A stretch of DNA of 64,000 nt, from positions 7,052,754 through 7,116,753 of the forward strand of contig CM038463.1 in assembly GCA_021464415.1 (NCBI GenBank). The letters are read 5' to 3'. Source of the DNA: Lonicera japonica. Taxonomy: Eukaryota > Streptophyta > Magnoliopsida > Dipsacales > Caprifoliaceae. Each line of letters opens with the position of its first letter. Position 1 is the stretch's first letter. The position numbers and the translations under genes are program-made. Under the pieces are notes generated by a model. It searched no databases. It saw only the letters and a list, made by a program, of their open reading frames with translations, and had not been told where the DNA came from. Of the stretch, positions 49,232 to 59,431 are shown piece after piece.

Positions 49232-51846
49232 ACTACACCAAAAACCTGGTTTTATGACAATGAATTCACTAAGTTTGTGATTGCCATTGATAGTCATAAA
49301 TTTATGACTGCAAATGACAGTCATAAAGGTCATATTGTCATATTTTTTAAAAATTGAGACTACTATCGGCTATCACAAAGGTTATCACTTATTGTGCAGC
49401 CAATGGCAATCACAAGAGTTAGTCACTTAACACAAAACAATGTCGTTTTGTATATGTGTTATTTATTTATTTGTTTATTTTTTTTTAAATTTCCCAAACC
49501 CTAAATTACCTAAAATCTAAATCACATTCACATTTATGATTTCACTCATAGCAGCACCACATCCCACAGACCCACACCCACATTCTTACAGTAGAAATCT
49601 ATCTTTCACAGTCTCATTCTCACTTTCATTGCTCGGTTGCTCCTCCTCCTCATCTAAAATTATACACATCATATAGCAGGTTCGATTTTCACTCTTTGTA
49701 AATCAATCGGAGCCAATGTGTAACGGCGCTGCATCACACAAATCCACACCCACACTCCCGCAATATAAAATCTCTCTCTCACAATCTCACTCTAACTTTC
49801 ATTGCTCGGTTGCTCCTCTTCCTAATCTAAGATTCTATACAGCATATAGTATGTTCGGTTTCCCCTTTTTGTAAATCAATTGAAACTAATGTGTATATAT
49901 ATGTATATATATATAAGATTGGAGCCAATTATTATAGATATTTATCTGTGTATATATGATTGTACGTTCTTTTTAACAGTATATATTGTTGTTGTTGTTA
50001 TTGCTGCTTCATCATCATCATCATCATTATATGTTTTGTTTGTTTGTCTTGCCCTTTAGTCAGATAAGGAACTCCCCTTGTCAAGAAACCTTCCCCGCTT
50101 TGTTGGCCCATGGCCTTGAGTTATCTTTCTAGTGCTTTTTGGAACCCCTTCCACGGACAATTAGAATTGAATTTTTGGATGTTTGGGGAAGTTCCTAGAT
50201 TATGATCGATATAAGATAACTAGCGAGGCTATAATAAATCTGAGCTTAATTCGTTTTCAATCCACATTAGCCTAGCATGTGGTTACCAAATGTTTGTTAA
50301 AATGTTCAATGACTAGCTAATCCTGATTAGTTGTCTCTCTCTGCATATACAAGTGTTTATAATGAACTACTCTTGTTTAATGTTAACTACTGTATAATCA
50401 TTTCCTTTTCAAGTTATAATAATTGCCTCAACATGCACAACCCACCTAGTGATCAGCTTCATTTTAGGGAAGCAACTCGTGGTTCTCTTCTAACTGAGCT
50501 ACAGGTTTGAAATAAACTTTATTGGATACCTTGTATTTTTTTCATCCATAAGTGTCTAAAATCATTTTTCAACTTCCCCCAAACAATGAATATTTAGTTT
50601 TGCATCTCACAATCCGCTGTTTGAACCAAGAAATATAGGTTGAAGTTGGCGAGCTAGATGTTAAAAGGGACAAAATGATTCTTGAACTCGAACAAGAGTG
50701 TCTTGAGGTGAAAGAATAAAAGTAGATTGCAAGCCAGTGTAGAGCCCTGCTTCGGTAAATAGTTGCCGACTCTGAATCAGATTTTGCATACATCTATGAT
50801 GCATTGGGAGAGCAGCCAGTGCATATAAGGTTAAGGTCTTAAATTTTCATTATTGAAAGTCACTTACTATTTAGGTCCTTTAATTGCTACAAGAGTTACA
50901 AGGTTAGGGTCTTATCTTACTTAATTTAATTAAATTCATTTTTGTAGAGTGACTGCTTGAAGCAGGTGCTCGACCACTTGAATACTCTTAATTCGCTATG
51001 TGTAGTGCTTGTTATGGATTTTAAGTAAACAATCCGTGAGATTAATCCCACTTTTGATGATTCCACCAACACAAACAACATAAGTATTGATATGATACAA
51101 TTGATCAAGAGGTTGGGTGAACTCTTAGCAGTGTATAAGTATAACAATTGCAAGTGCCTCTTTGCAGCCTTATTCATTATTGTTTATGGTTGGGTGTATA
51201 AGTTTTTGTGTACTAGTGCAAATATATTATGGATATTGATTAATGGATTGTAATGAAAATTTATTATAGATATTGATTAATTGGATTGTATTATAAATAT
51301 ATTGATTGGATTGTAGTACAAATATATTATGGATATTGATTGAAATGCAGGTTAAAAAAATTGGTATTCGATATTTTCAAATTTATTTTTTTCAAATATT
51401 CACGAAATTTGTGACTACTGAAAACATGCACAAATATTCCAATGCTTTTTGTAATATGTTTGTGGCTGTTCGAAATTGTTACATATGACAAAAGTTGTGA
51501 CAGTTTTAAACAGTCATAATTTATTTAATAAAATTTTGACTAACTATTAACAGTTAAAAGCTGTCACATGATATAAATTTTGTGATCGACTATTGTTAAC
51601 AGTCACAAATTAGAATGACTAGTGACTATTTATAGCCGTCGCAAAAGCAGATTTTGTGACTGCCGAGAACTGTCATAATTTGGATTTGTGCAGCCACGAA
51701 AAGTGACATTAAAATGTCATATAAATTTGAATCATCATTGTTGTGTGATAGTTTTTTACTGTCACAAAGGAACTTGTGACAGTTGTTTATGTGACAGCTC
51801 TTTGTGATAGTTTTTGGTTGTCACAAATTATTGATTTTGGTATAGT
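49232..51846. mobile_element. non-autonomous CACTA-like (Pack-type) element
   Basis: Ends ACTACACCAAAA and inverted TTTTGGTATAGT, with GGT on both sides (49229-49231, 51847-51849), fit a CACTA element with a 3-bp duplication. Both subterminal zones carry repeated TGTGACAG/CTGTCACA-like motifs (49255-49440, 51480-51840), as CACTA elements do. No transposase is recognised. It carries a captured MAP65 fragment and a diverged direct repeat (about 49553-49700 and 49735-49890). Confidence 0.75.
50433..51140 (+). pseudogene. captured MAP65 gene fragment inside the CACTA-like element
   Basis: Three exon-like pieces resemble the N-terminal part of plant MAP65 (the Ase1/PRC1 family that bundles antiparallel microtubules). 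Piece 1 (50433-50504) starts with ATG and ends GSLLTELQ at a GT donor. Piece 2 (50639-50829) encodes VGELDVKRDKMILELEQECL, then an ALGEQPVHIR end. Piece 3 (about 50948-51140) has LNTLNSLCVVLVMDF and a REINPTFDDS segment. AG acceptors precede pieces 2 and 3. In-frame stops in piece 2 (TAA and TAG near 50717-50725, TAA near 50756) and piece 3 show it cannot make a normal protein. MAP65 is normally about 600-700 aa, so most is missing. The family call is from remembered MAP65 motifs and is fairly strong. Confidence 0.75.
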
Positions 51847-52240
51847 GGTTATGGAAAACCCAATTGGGGCATATTTTTTTTTTATTTTTCTTTTATATCA
51901 TAAAAATTTGTATAGATAGAAATGACCATTGGAAATGACCTAAGTCCCTGTATTTGAAAATGAAGGCTTATTATTTTACATCCAAACGGGATTAGTGGTT
52001 GGCTGAATTAATGTAATAAAAAGCAGGTATAAAGTTTAAGTTTTTTTGCTTCCCATCAAAAGCTTATATTTAGCAAGAAATATAATACACGATGGCAACA
52101 ATTATTTCAAGATTGTATAAGAATGTTCAATCTTTTCCCAAAAATATATATATAAATTCCCACCCGATAAAAGACATGGCAAACATATTGTTTAATCAAG
52201 CAAAGACAACCATGTAATTGATCTCAATGTAGCTACAAAC

Positions 52241-52969
52241 AGTGGTGAAGGCAGGATTTAAGATTAGTGAGGGCTTGGCAAATAATTTTTTTAATTACAA
52301 AGAAGAATAACGCCAAAAAATTGTATATTAAACATCAATTATATAAGGAGATGTACAAAAAAAATACAAGTTATGAAAAGTTTTGACATTTGAGGTTTCA
52401 TATCTTGAACACATTGAAAGATATATTCGTTTTCAATATTTTTTATTGGAACTTTCTTGATGTTAAGATTTTTTTTTGAACAAATACACACATTTTAATA
52501 TATACATTTCATGCATTTTTCTCTAGGAGGTTTGGGGGATTTTCGTTGTTTGTTGATAAGAGGAAGAGACTTAAACCTTTCTTTTATTTAATTAAAAGAG
52601 GAAGTAGGATGAGAGAAGATAAAATATATTTCGAAAATAGAATATGAATTTATGATCTTTAATTGTTTGTTTAACTGTTAAATTGGTAGAAATTATCTTA
52701 TATGAGGGGAAAACCTACAATATCTAAAATTTTGAAGGTCTATATATGTTTTTGTATAATTAACGAAATCAAAGATAAAGATGAATCTCTCTTATGCGAA
52801 AAACAAATTTGACCCTAGAGTTTTGAAAATTTTACAAAAACAATCTCATAGTTTTAAACTTCACAAAAAGGTCCTTATATAAATATAAAAATATCATACC
52901 TATTATGATAATTTTCCAAATTCAAGAGGGGGCTTAAGCCCCCACTATGCCAAAGTTCCTTCCGCCCCT
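52241..52969. mobile_element. insertion splitting exon 1 of copy B
   Basis: The left end AGTGGTGAAGGCAG...AGTGAGGGCTT and the inverted right end AGGGGCGGAAGG...AGTGGGGGCTT pair imperfectly over about 35 bp. AGCTA lies at both edges (52231-52235, 52970-52974). The ends resemble the 390-bp element at 47182-47571. Exon homology resumes directly on each side. Confidence 0.6.
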
Positions 52970-53496
52970 AGCTATGGATCATAATCGAGCTGAACAAATT
53001 CAGAAAATTATGACGGATTCTTTCAGGTCCTTATATTTTCTTTTCTTTTTTCTTGGTTAGATATATTGGAACTAGTTTTTTTAGACTAAGGGTATGTGGA
53101 TCCAAGATTATTGTAAGGGGTGGGCTAATTCAATTTAAACAATGGTTTCTAGATTAAGAAATACCGAGAATTTGCAAGTACTAAAAAACGACGGCTATTT
53201 TAATCATCATTAACTTTTTTCGGATATTAAAAAAAGCTAAATTTTTCTTTTCTATTACTACGCCAACTTTACTAAAATGGTTAAACATTATTGTTTTGTC
53301 AATAGTATTGATAAGTAGTACACATATTTCTCTAGAATATATAAATAAGTAGTGAATAATTTTTTTTCAATACCAATAAAAATTGACATATAAACTTAAC
53401 AATAATTTAATCATAATTGATTTTTAAAGTTAATCACAAATTTAACTTAAATTAGCATCTAAAATTAATTATAAATATGTAAAATGAAAAGGTCAC

Positions 53497-54178
53497 CTAG
53501 AAATTAGGTAGAAGGGCTTATTATACATTGATTTTTACCAAAAATCCAATGAATAATATTTTTTTGAATGAAGGGCCTATTTTTAATTGGTAATTAGTGT
53601 AAGAGGCCTATTTTGTTTTATATTTTAAATGAATGTATTTGAATAAATTTAAATATCATTTAATTAATAAAAACATGTTATGTATTACCTAAATTAGTTA
53701 TGTATTACCTAAATTACCCCTTTTTATGAAATTTTCACAAAAAATATGGACTGCAAAGTTCATATTGCAGTGAAATATGAACTGCAAAGTTCATATTGCA
53801 GTGAAATATGGACTGCAATATGAACTTTGCACTAAAAATATGGACTGCAAAGTTCACATTGCAGTAAAATATGGACTGCAATATGAACTTTGCACTAAAA
53901 ATATCGACGGCAAAGTTCACATTGCAGTGAAATATGGACTGCAAAGTTCATATTGCACTGAAATATAGACTGCAAAGTTCATATTGCAGTCCATATTTTA
54001 ATGCATATTGGTATTTTTTAGTTTATTTTAAGGGTTGGGATGTCATTTTATAATGAAAAAAAAAACACATGTCATGTTATCAATAAAATAAAAAATAGGC
54101 CCTTTATTTAAAAAAAAATTATTCCTTGGCTTTAGTGTGAAAATCTTTCTCTACTAAGCCCTTTTTTTTAATTGCCCC
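53497..54178. mobile_element. 682-bp Mutator-like MITE with 9-bp TSD and known empty site
   Basis: AAAGGTCAC is duplicated exactly at 53488-53496 and 54179-54187. The second unit of the tandem duplication has a single copy at the matching place (about 56096-56104), the uninterrupted site. The ends are imperfect TIRs of about 80-90 bp, each with an AAGGGCTTA block and then GAATAAT...AAGGGCCTATTTTT. A 9-bp duplication is typical of Mutator. No ORF of note; the centre is a minisatellite. Confidence 0.9.
53745..53995. repeat. 31-bp minisatellite with flipped cores
   Basis: Eight units of about 31 bp. Most read ATGGACTGCAAAGTTCATAT followed by TGCAGTGAAAT. In the units at about 53806 and 53869 the middle is reversed and complemented (GCAATATGAACTTTGC) while the outer ATGGACT stays in the same direction. 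The core sits between palindromic ACTGCA / TGCAGT ends. Confidence 0.9.
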
Positions 54179-54689
54179 AAAGGTCACGTAAGCTTTTTTT
54201 TTCCTAAACAAAAGAGGCACACAAGGTTAGAAAGGGAAAAAGAAAAACAGAGAAACGTAAAAAGGGAAAATGAGATAGGGGAAGAAGGGATGGAGGGGTT
54301 AGAAAAAAAAACAAGAATAAATTACTCTAAGGGCACATGAACTATTGGTCTAGTGTCACTTTGGTCACTAAACTAAAAAACGTGCTACTTTGGACATTTT
54401 CGTCATTTCAATTATTTTTTTTTAAAAAAATATTTTAGATTTTAAACAAAAAATCTAATTAAGACTATTTTTTTTTTTTAAAAAATAATTGAAATTACAA
54501 AAATGCCTTTGATTCCATCCAACTTAACGGAAAATGTAGATGAAATGGATAAAATGACACTCGCTAATAGTTGAAGGACTAAAATGACGTGTTTTTTAGT
54601 TTAATGGCCAAAGTAACACTAGGACAATAGTTCAAGAGTTATTATGGTAGTTTATTCAAAAAACAAATAGCCAAAATAATAGATGGAGA

Positions 54690-54760
54690 ATAGTGGGCTT
54701 GAACCCACAATCACTTTTCGAAAAATATGAGTGACTTATCACTAGAGCCACATGCTAATT
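54690..54760 (-). repeat. tRNA-derived SINE-like segment, copy 1
   Basis: On the minus strand, GTGGCTCTAGTGATAAG resembles a pol III A box and GTGGGTTCAAGCCCAC a canonical B box, about 35 bp apart. A full tRNA cloverleaf is not evident, so it is read as a SINE head. Confidence 0.5.
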
Positions 54761-54790
54761 ATGTACATACTTTTATAGGTAATGAACTCT

Positions 54791-55088
54791 TAGGATCCGT
54801 TTGATAACAACATGGAAAAAAAAATTAATTTTTGTTAGAAGTTGAAAAATAAGTTGAAACATGTGGTGAGATGTTTATTACCTTTTTTGACTTTTTCTAT
54901 GGAGAAATTTTCTTTGGTGATTGAGGAAAAAAAATTCACAAAAATTTATGAAAGATAGATGATATATACTTATAAAATAAGTATGAAATAGAGAGTATTT
55001 AATCACATGTTTTAATTTATTTTTCAACTTCTTATCACATTAAGTGTTTTTATTTTCCTTTTCCATATTATTATCAAATAAAACCTTG
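54791..55088. mobile_element. MITE with GGATCCGTTTGATAACAA end
   Basis: Left end GGATCCGTTTGATAACAACA and inverted right end (TATTATCAAATAAAACCTT) pair, with CATGGAAAA/TTTTCCATAT continuing the match. It abuts the Tourist-like MITE at 55089. A copy lies at about 56705-56997 in the second duplication unit. Confidence 0.6.
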
Positions 55089-55427
55089 AGTCTCGTTTGG
55101 TTCACAGATTGGAGCACTTAGGAAAAGAAAGTCTTTTATTTCCTTTCTTTAGTGAACACAAATTCCGGAAACACTTTCTTGACAGAGGGAAAAGCAGGGG
55201 GTAAAGTCATTCCTTTCAAAACACATGATATTGATTTTTTCTTATGATTTCTTAGCATTTATTACAAAAATTTTGGACAACAATATCTCTACCTAAATAC
55301 TTTCCCTACTTTACCAAACACAAGAAAGAAAACTACTTTACAAAACACAAAGAAGAAAACTTTAATTTGTCACCTCCAAGAAAAAGATAAAGAAATTAAT
55401 TTTTCTATCGTAAACTAAACGAACTCT
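55089..55427. mobile_element. Tourist-like MITE, copy 3
   Basis: Left end GAGTCTCGTTTGGTTCACAG, right end TAAACTAAACGAACTC. The interior follows copies 1 and 2. Ends are more diverged, so it is older. Confidence 0.65.
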
Positions 55428-56597
55428 TATAGTTCATACATAACTACTTCTCAATCAATATTTTAATTAATATAGAAAAATAAAATAAAAATTGGAGCGG
55501 GCAACTCCCGTAAATTCGCCCTTCACGGATTTTTTTTATTTTTTTTAATTAAGTTTTCAACTTGAACATTTTGAAATGCTGGAAAAAGTAGGTTATCGAG
55601 CATGGAGTTTGGGAAAGTTGAATGGGTGTGTTTGAGGAGTTGTTTAACATGCCCACCGAGGACAAGGCAATCTATTAATCTGTGGATCCAAAACAAAAGC
55701 TGCAGGCTTTACACAATGGTTTGTAAGGGGTGGGCTAATTCAATTTAAACAATGGTTTCTAGATTAAGAAATACCGAGAATTTGCAAGTACTAAAAAACG
55801 ACGGCTATTTCAATCATCATTAACTTTTTTCGGATATTAAAAAAAGCTAAAATTTTCTTTTCTATTACTACGCCAACTTTACTAAAATGGTTAAAAATTA
55901 TTGTTTTGTCAATAGTATTGATAAGTAGTACAAATATTTCTCTAAAATATATAAATAAGTAGTGAATAATTTTTTTTAATACCAATAAAATTTGACATAT
56001 GAACTTAACAATAATTTAATCATAATCGATTTTTAAAGTTAATCACAAATTTAACTTAAATTAGCATCTAAAATTAATTATAAATATGTAAAATGAAAAG
56101 GTCACATAAGGTTTTTTTTTCCGAAACAAAAGAGGCACACAAGATTAGAAAGGGAAAAGAAAAACAGAGAAACATAAAAAGGGAAAATGAGATAGGGGAA
56201 GAAGGGATGGATAGGTTAGAAAAAAACAAGAGTAAATTATTCTAATGGCGCATGAACTATTGGTCTAGTGTCACTTTGGTCACTAAATTAAAAAACGTGT
56301 CACTTTGGACATTTTCGTCATTTCAATTATTATGTTTTAAAAAAATTATTTTAGATTTTAAACAAAAATTCTAATTAAGATTATTTATAAAAAATAATAA
56401 TTGAAATTACAAAAATGCCTCTGACTCTGTCCAGCTTAATGAAAAATGTAGATGAAATGGATAAAATGACACTCGCTAATAGCTGAAGGATCAAAATGAC
56501 ACATTTTTTAGTTTAGTGGCTAAAATAACACTAGGGCAATAGTTTAAGAGTCATTAGGGTAGTTTATTCAAAAAACAAATAGCCAAAATAATGGATG

Positions 56598-56670
56598 GAG
56601 AATAGTGGGCTTGAACCCACAATCACTTTTCGAAAAATATGAGTCACTTATCACCAGAGCCACATGGTAA
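56598..56670 (-). repeat. tRNA-derived SINE-like segment, copy 2
   Basis: The copy of 54690-54760 in the second unit of the tandem duplication, with the B box intact and one change in the A-box region. Confidence 0.5.
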
Positions 56671-56998
56671 TTATGTACATATTTTTATAGGTAATGAACT
56701 CTTAGGGTCCGTTTGATAACAACATGAAAAAAAAATTGATTTTTATTAGAAGTTGAAAAATAAGTTGAAACATGTGGTGATATGTTTATTACTTTTTTGG
56801 ACTTTTTCTATGGAGAGATTTTCTTTGGTGATTGAGGAAAAAAATATTCACAAAAAGTTATGAAAGATAGATGATATATACTCATAAAATAAATATGAAA
56901 TAGAGAGTATTTAATCACTTGCTTCAACTTATTTTTCAACTTCTTATCACATTAAGTGTTTTTATTTTCCTTTTCCATATTATTATCAAATAAAACCT

Positions 56999-57338
56999 TG
57001 AGTCTCGTTTGGTTCACAGATTGGAGCACTTAGGAAAAGAAAGTCTTTTATTTCCTTTCTTTAGTGAACACAAATTCCGGAAACACTTTCCTGACAGAAG
57101 GAAAAGCAGGGGGTAAAGTCATTCCTTTCAAAACACATGATATTGATTTTTCCTTATGATTTCTTAGCATTTATTACAAAAATTTTGGATAACAATATCT
57201 CTACCTAAATACTTTCCCTACTTTACCAAACACAAGAAAGAAAACTACTTTACAAAACACAAAGAAGAAAACTTTAATTTCTCACCTCCAAGAAAAATAT
57301 AAAGAAATTAATTTTTCTATCGTAAACCAAACGAAGTC
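56999..57338. mobile_element. Tourist-like MITE, copy 4
   Basis: The copy of 55089-55427 in the second duplication unit; it arose by the duplication, not by a separate transposition. Confidence 0.65.
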
Positions 57339-58757
57339 TTATAGTTCATACATAACTACTTCTCAATCAATATTTTAATTAATATAGAAAAATAAAATAA
57401 AAATTGGAGCGGGCAACTCCCGTAAATTCGCCCTTCACGGATTTTTTTTATTTTTTTTAATTAAGTTTTCAACTTGAACATTTTGAAATGCTGGAAAAAG
57501 TAGGTTATCGAGCATGGAGTTTGGGAAAGTTGAATGGGTGTGTTTGAGGAGTTGTTTAACATGCCCACCGAGGACAAGGCAATCTATTAATCTGTGGATC
57601 CAAAACAAAAGCTGCAGGCTTTAAACAAGTACGCCAATGAGAAGGTTCATTAATTATTGGAGTGGAGGGCGGGATAAATTGACTTGACACACTTCTATGC
57701 TTCTCCTACCCAGGATTGCATCAACTTTTGGCCTAAAAAGCCCACTAGATATCGGTCCTTGCAAATTGAATTTTTCTGTTTCCTTTTTTATTTTCTTTTT
57801 ATATGACTGTATGTAACACCTACACTGAAATTATATATCATTTACAAGAACTAAGTTTTGGATTTTGATGGACAAATTTTTTCAGGGAAGTAGTTGGGGC
57901 ATATACTAAAGAAGTGAAGAAGTTGGTCTTCAAGATTTTGGATATGATTTGTCAAGGACTAGGACTTCAATGGGGGTATTTTGAAGATGAACTGAGCAAA
58001 ATTAACTTACTATCGGTCATGCCCCGACCCGAGTTTAACCCTGGGAATGCACAGACACTGTGACCCACCCTAACCTCGTCACCATTCTACAACAAGGGAA
58101 TGTTTGTGGCCTTCAAGTGTTCAAAGATGGTGACTGGATTACTGTTGAGCCCCTTCCCAATGCATTTGTGCTCATTATAGGTTGTCAATTGCAGGTGTAT
58201 ATACATATATATATAGATGATACCCTCAGTGATGACAAATTATTTTACTAGTTCAAAATGCAGAATGAAATCTCTGAATTTGTTTTTGTTTTTTCTTTGA
58301 ATGATCTGCTAAATAGATGTTGTTTGTTTCAATTAATTTGGTTCTAACAGGGTCAGTCTTGTAATTTGAAGGGCCATTTGCGCAAAACTTAAAATATGGT
58401 CATTTTACATAATCATGTATATAAATAGTTAAAAAAAAACAAAATAAAATTCAGCTCTTAACAATAAAAACATTTCATTCTTTCAAACTTGTTTTTGTTT
58501 GAGTGTAAATTATTAGCAATGAGAAGATAAAAAGTGCTGAACATAGAGTTGCGACAAATTCGAAAGAAGCTCGGGCTACTATTGGCACTTTCACTATTCC
58601 TTCGTACGATTGTTCTGTAGAACCTGTGAAAGCTTTAGTTGAAGGAACCAATCCTCCACTATATAGAGATTTCAAACACAAAGATTTCCTTAGCACCTAT
58701 GCAGCAAAACATGGTGAATTTGAAGCTATATTGGAGTCCTATAAGCTCCAAGCTTAA

Positions 58758-59375
58758 GTCATTTATGTGTAGAATAAAGGATAACATTTTCGTGTAAACT
58801 CATAAGCATTGTAATGTTTGGGTATCTTCTGTGTTCTGTATCAATTTCAAATAAATTGTACTTTTTTCCTCTCACTTGGATTATAGGAGTAAGAAATTTA
58901 ATTTCCTTCCTTTGGTTATGATGGAAAAATTCCGAGGGCAGAAAATTCGATAAACTTAGAACAGAACCATATTCCCTTCTAAAATTGAATTGGAAGATTA
59001 GTCCAACAAAAGATGGAGCAGCCTCATACAAACAACAGAAAGGAACATGACAAGATAAAACAAACACCAACATCTCTATACTTTTTCTTTTCCTTTCTAC
59101 TTTTTCTTGAAATAATATATACACAAAGATTAAGGTGTTTGCTTTGTTTTTTATGTTAATAGCATAACTAAGTCCGCCTGCTAAATCTTCTTAATACTTT
59201 GGACATATATATAAATTATAGTATTACAATACATAGCTTGTTACAATAAAGCGTAGTAATTGTCAATGAAATTAATGCCTTCTTGTTATTTGTTTCTTTG
59301 AATCCTAGGCAGACAAACCGGTTGCCCATTTATCTCAAAATCTATCAAATAATACAAGAAATGTGATACTTTTGT
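58758..59375 (+). promoter_or_regulatory. spacer and promoter region of copy C
   Basis: No coding sequence. Parts (ATTAGTCCAACAAA near 58996; GTTACAATAAAGCGTAGTAATT near 59241) recur upstream of copy D (61686, 62010), so the promoters share ancestry. A 121-codon minus-strand ORF here (58759-59124) is unsupported. Confidence 0.5.
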
Positions 59376-59377
59376 AC

Positions 59378-59387
59378 CTTATAAAAA
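59378..59387 (+). promoter_or_regulatory. TATA box of dioxygenase copy C
   Basis: CCTTATAAAAAC lies about 50 bp before the start codon. Copy D has ATTATAAAAC at the matching place. Confidence 0.5.
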
Positions 59388-59431
59388 CCCATTTTTCCAT
59401 ATGCCTCTTACTATCACAACCTGTGTACATT

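Larger units (their letters stand above)
48923..51945. mobile_element. MITE split by a CACTA-like element
   Basis: The outer ends are CTTAGGCCATCTCGAATG and inverted CATTGGAAATGACCTAAG, as in the uninterrupted relative at 26206-26613. Outer flanks read CCACCTCACATAGAAATGG on the left and GGTTATGGAAAACCC on the right of the inner element. Removing the inner 2615-bp element and one GGT restores a continuous MITE of about 0.4 kb. Confidence 0.65.
53111..57628 (+). repeat. tandem duplication of about 1.9 kb within copy B
   Basis: 53111-55720 repeats at 55721-57628, starting TTGTAAGGGGTGGGCTAATT in both. Apart from a 691-bp insertion (with its duplication) in the first unit, the units are about 1919 and 1912 bp, with only scattered differences. 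Each holds the same intron 1 sequence, tRNA-like segment, two MITEs and the 5' part of exon 2. Confidence 0.9.
52092..58757 (+). pseudogene. 2OG-Fe(II) dioxygenase copy B, decayed
   Basis: Relics of all four exons are readable. Exon 1 (52092-53026) begins MATIISRLYKNVQSFPKN, has a frameshift and is split by an insertion at 52241-52969, after which an EQIQKIM segment resumes. Exon 2 is present once in part (55592-55716) and once more fully (57504-57754, FWPKKPTRYR end), both with in-frame stops. Exon 3 (57886-58194) starts EVVGAYTKEVKKL and has two frameshifts: one before CPDPSL, and a 4-nt insertion just after the HCD iron-ligand motif. Exon 4 (58509-58757) is open, keeps SAEHR, but has lost the AG acceptor and has RAT in place of the RxS motif. 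The gene cannot encode a working enzyme. Intron 1 and exon 2 were duplicated in tandem. Confidence 0.85.

Noticed and set aside
53745..53995. CRISPR-like regular array
   Set aside because: No unique spacers between repeats, lies inside a plant transposon, and the genome is eukaryotic.
54690..54760. tRNA gene
   Set aside because: A and B boxes are present but the stems of a cloverleaf are not evident; better read as a SINE head.
58759..59124. 121-codon minus-strand ORF between dioxygenase copies B and C
   Set aside because: Overlaps the promoter of C; the related region before D does not keep the ORF.
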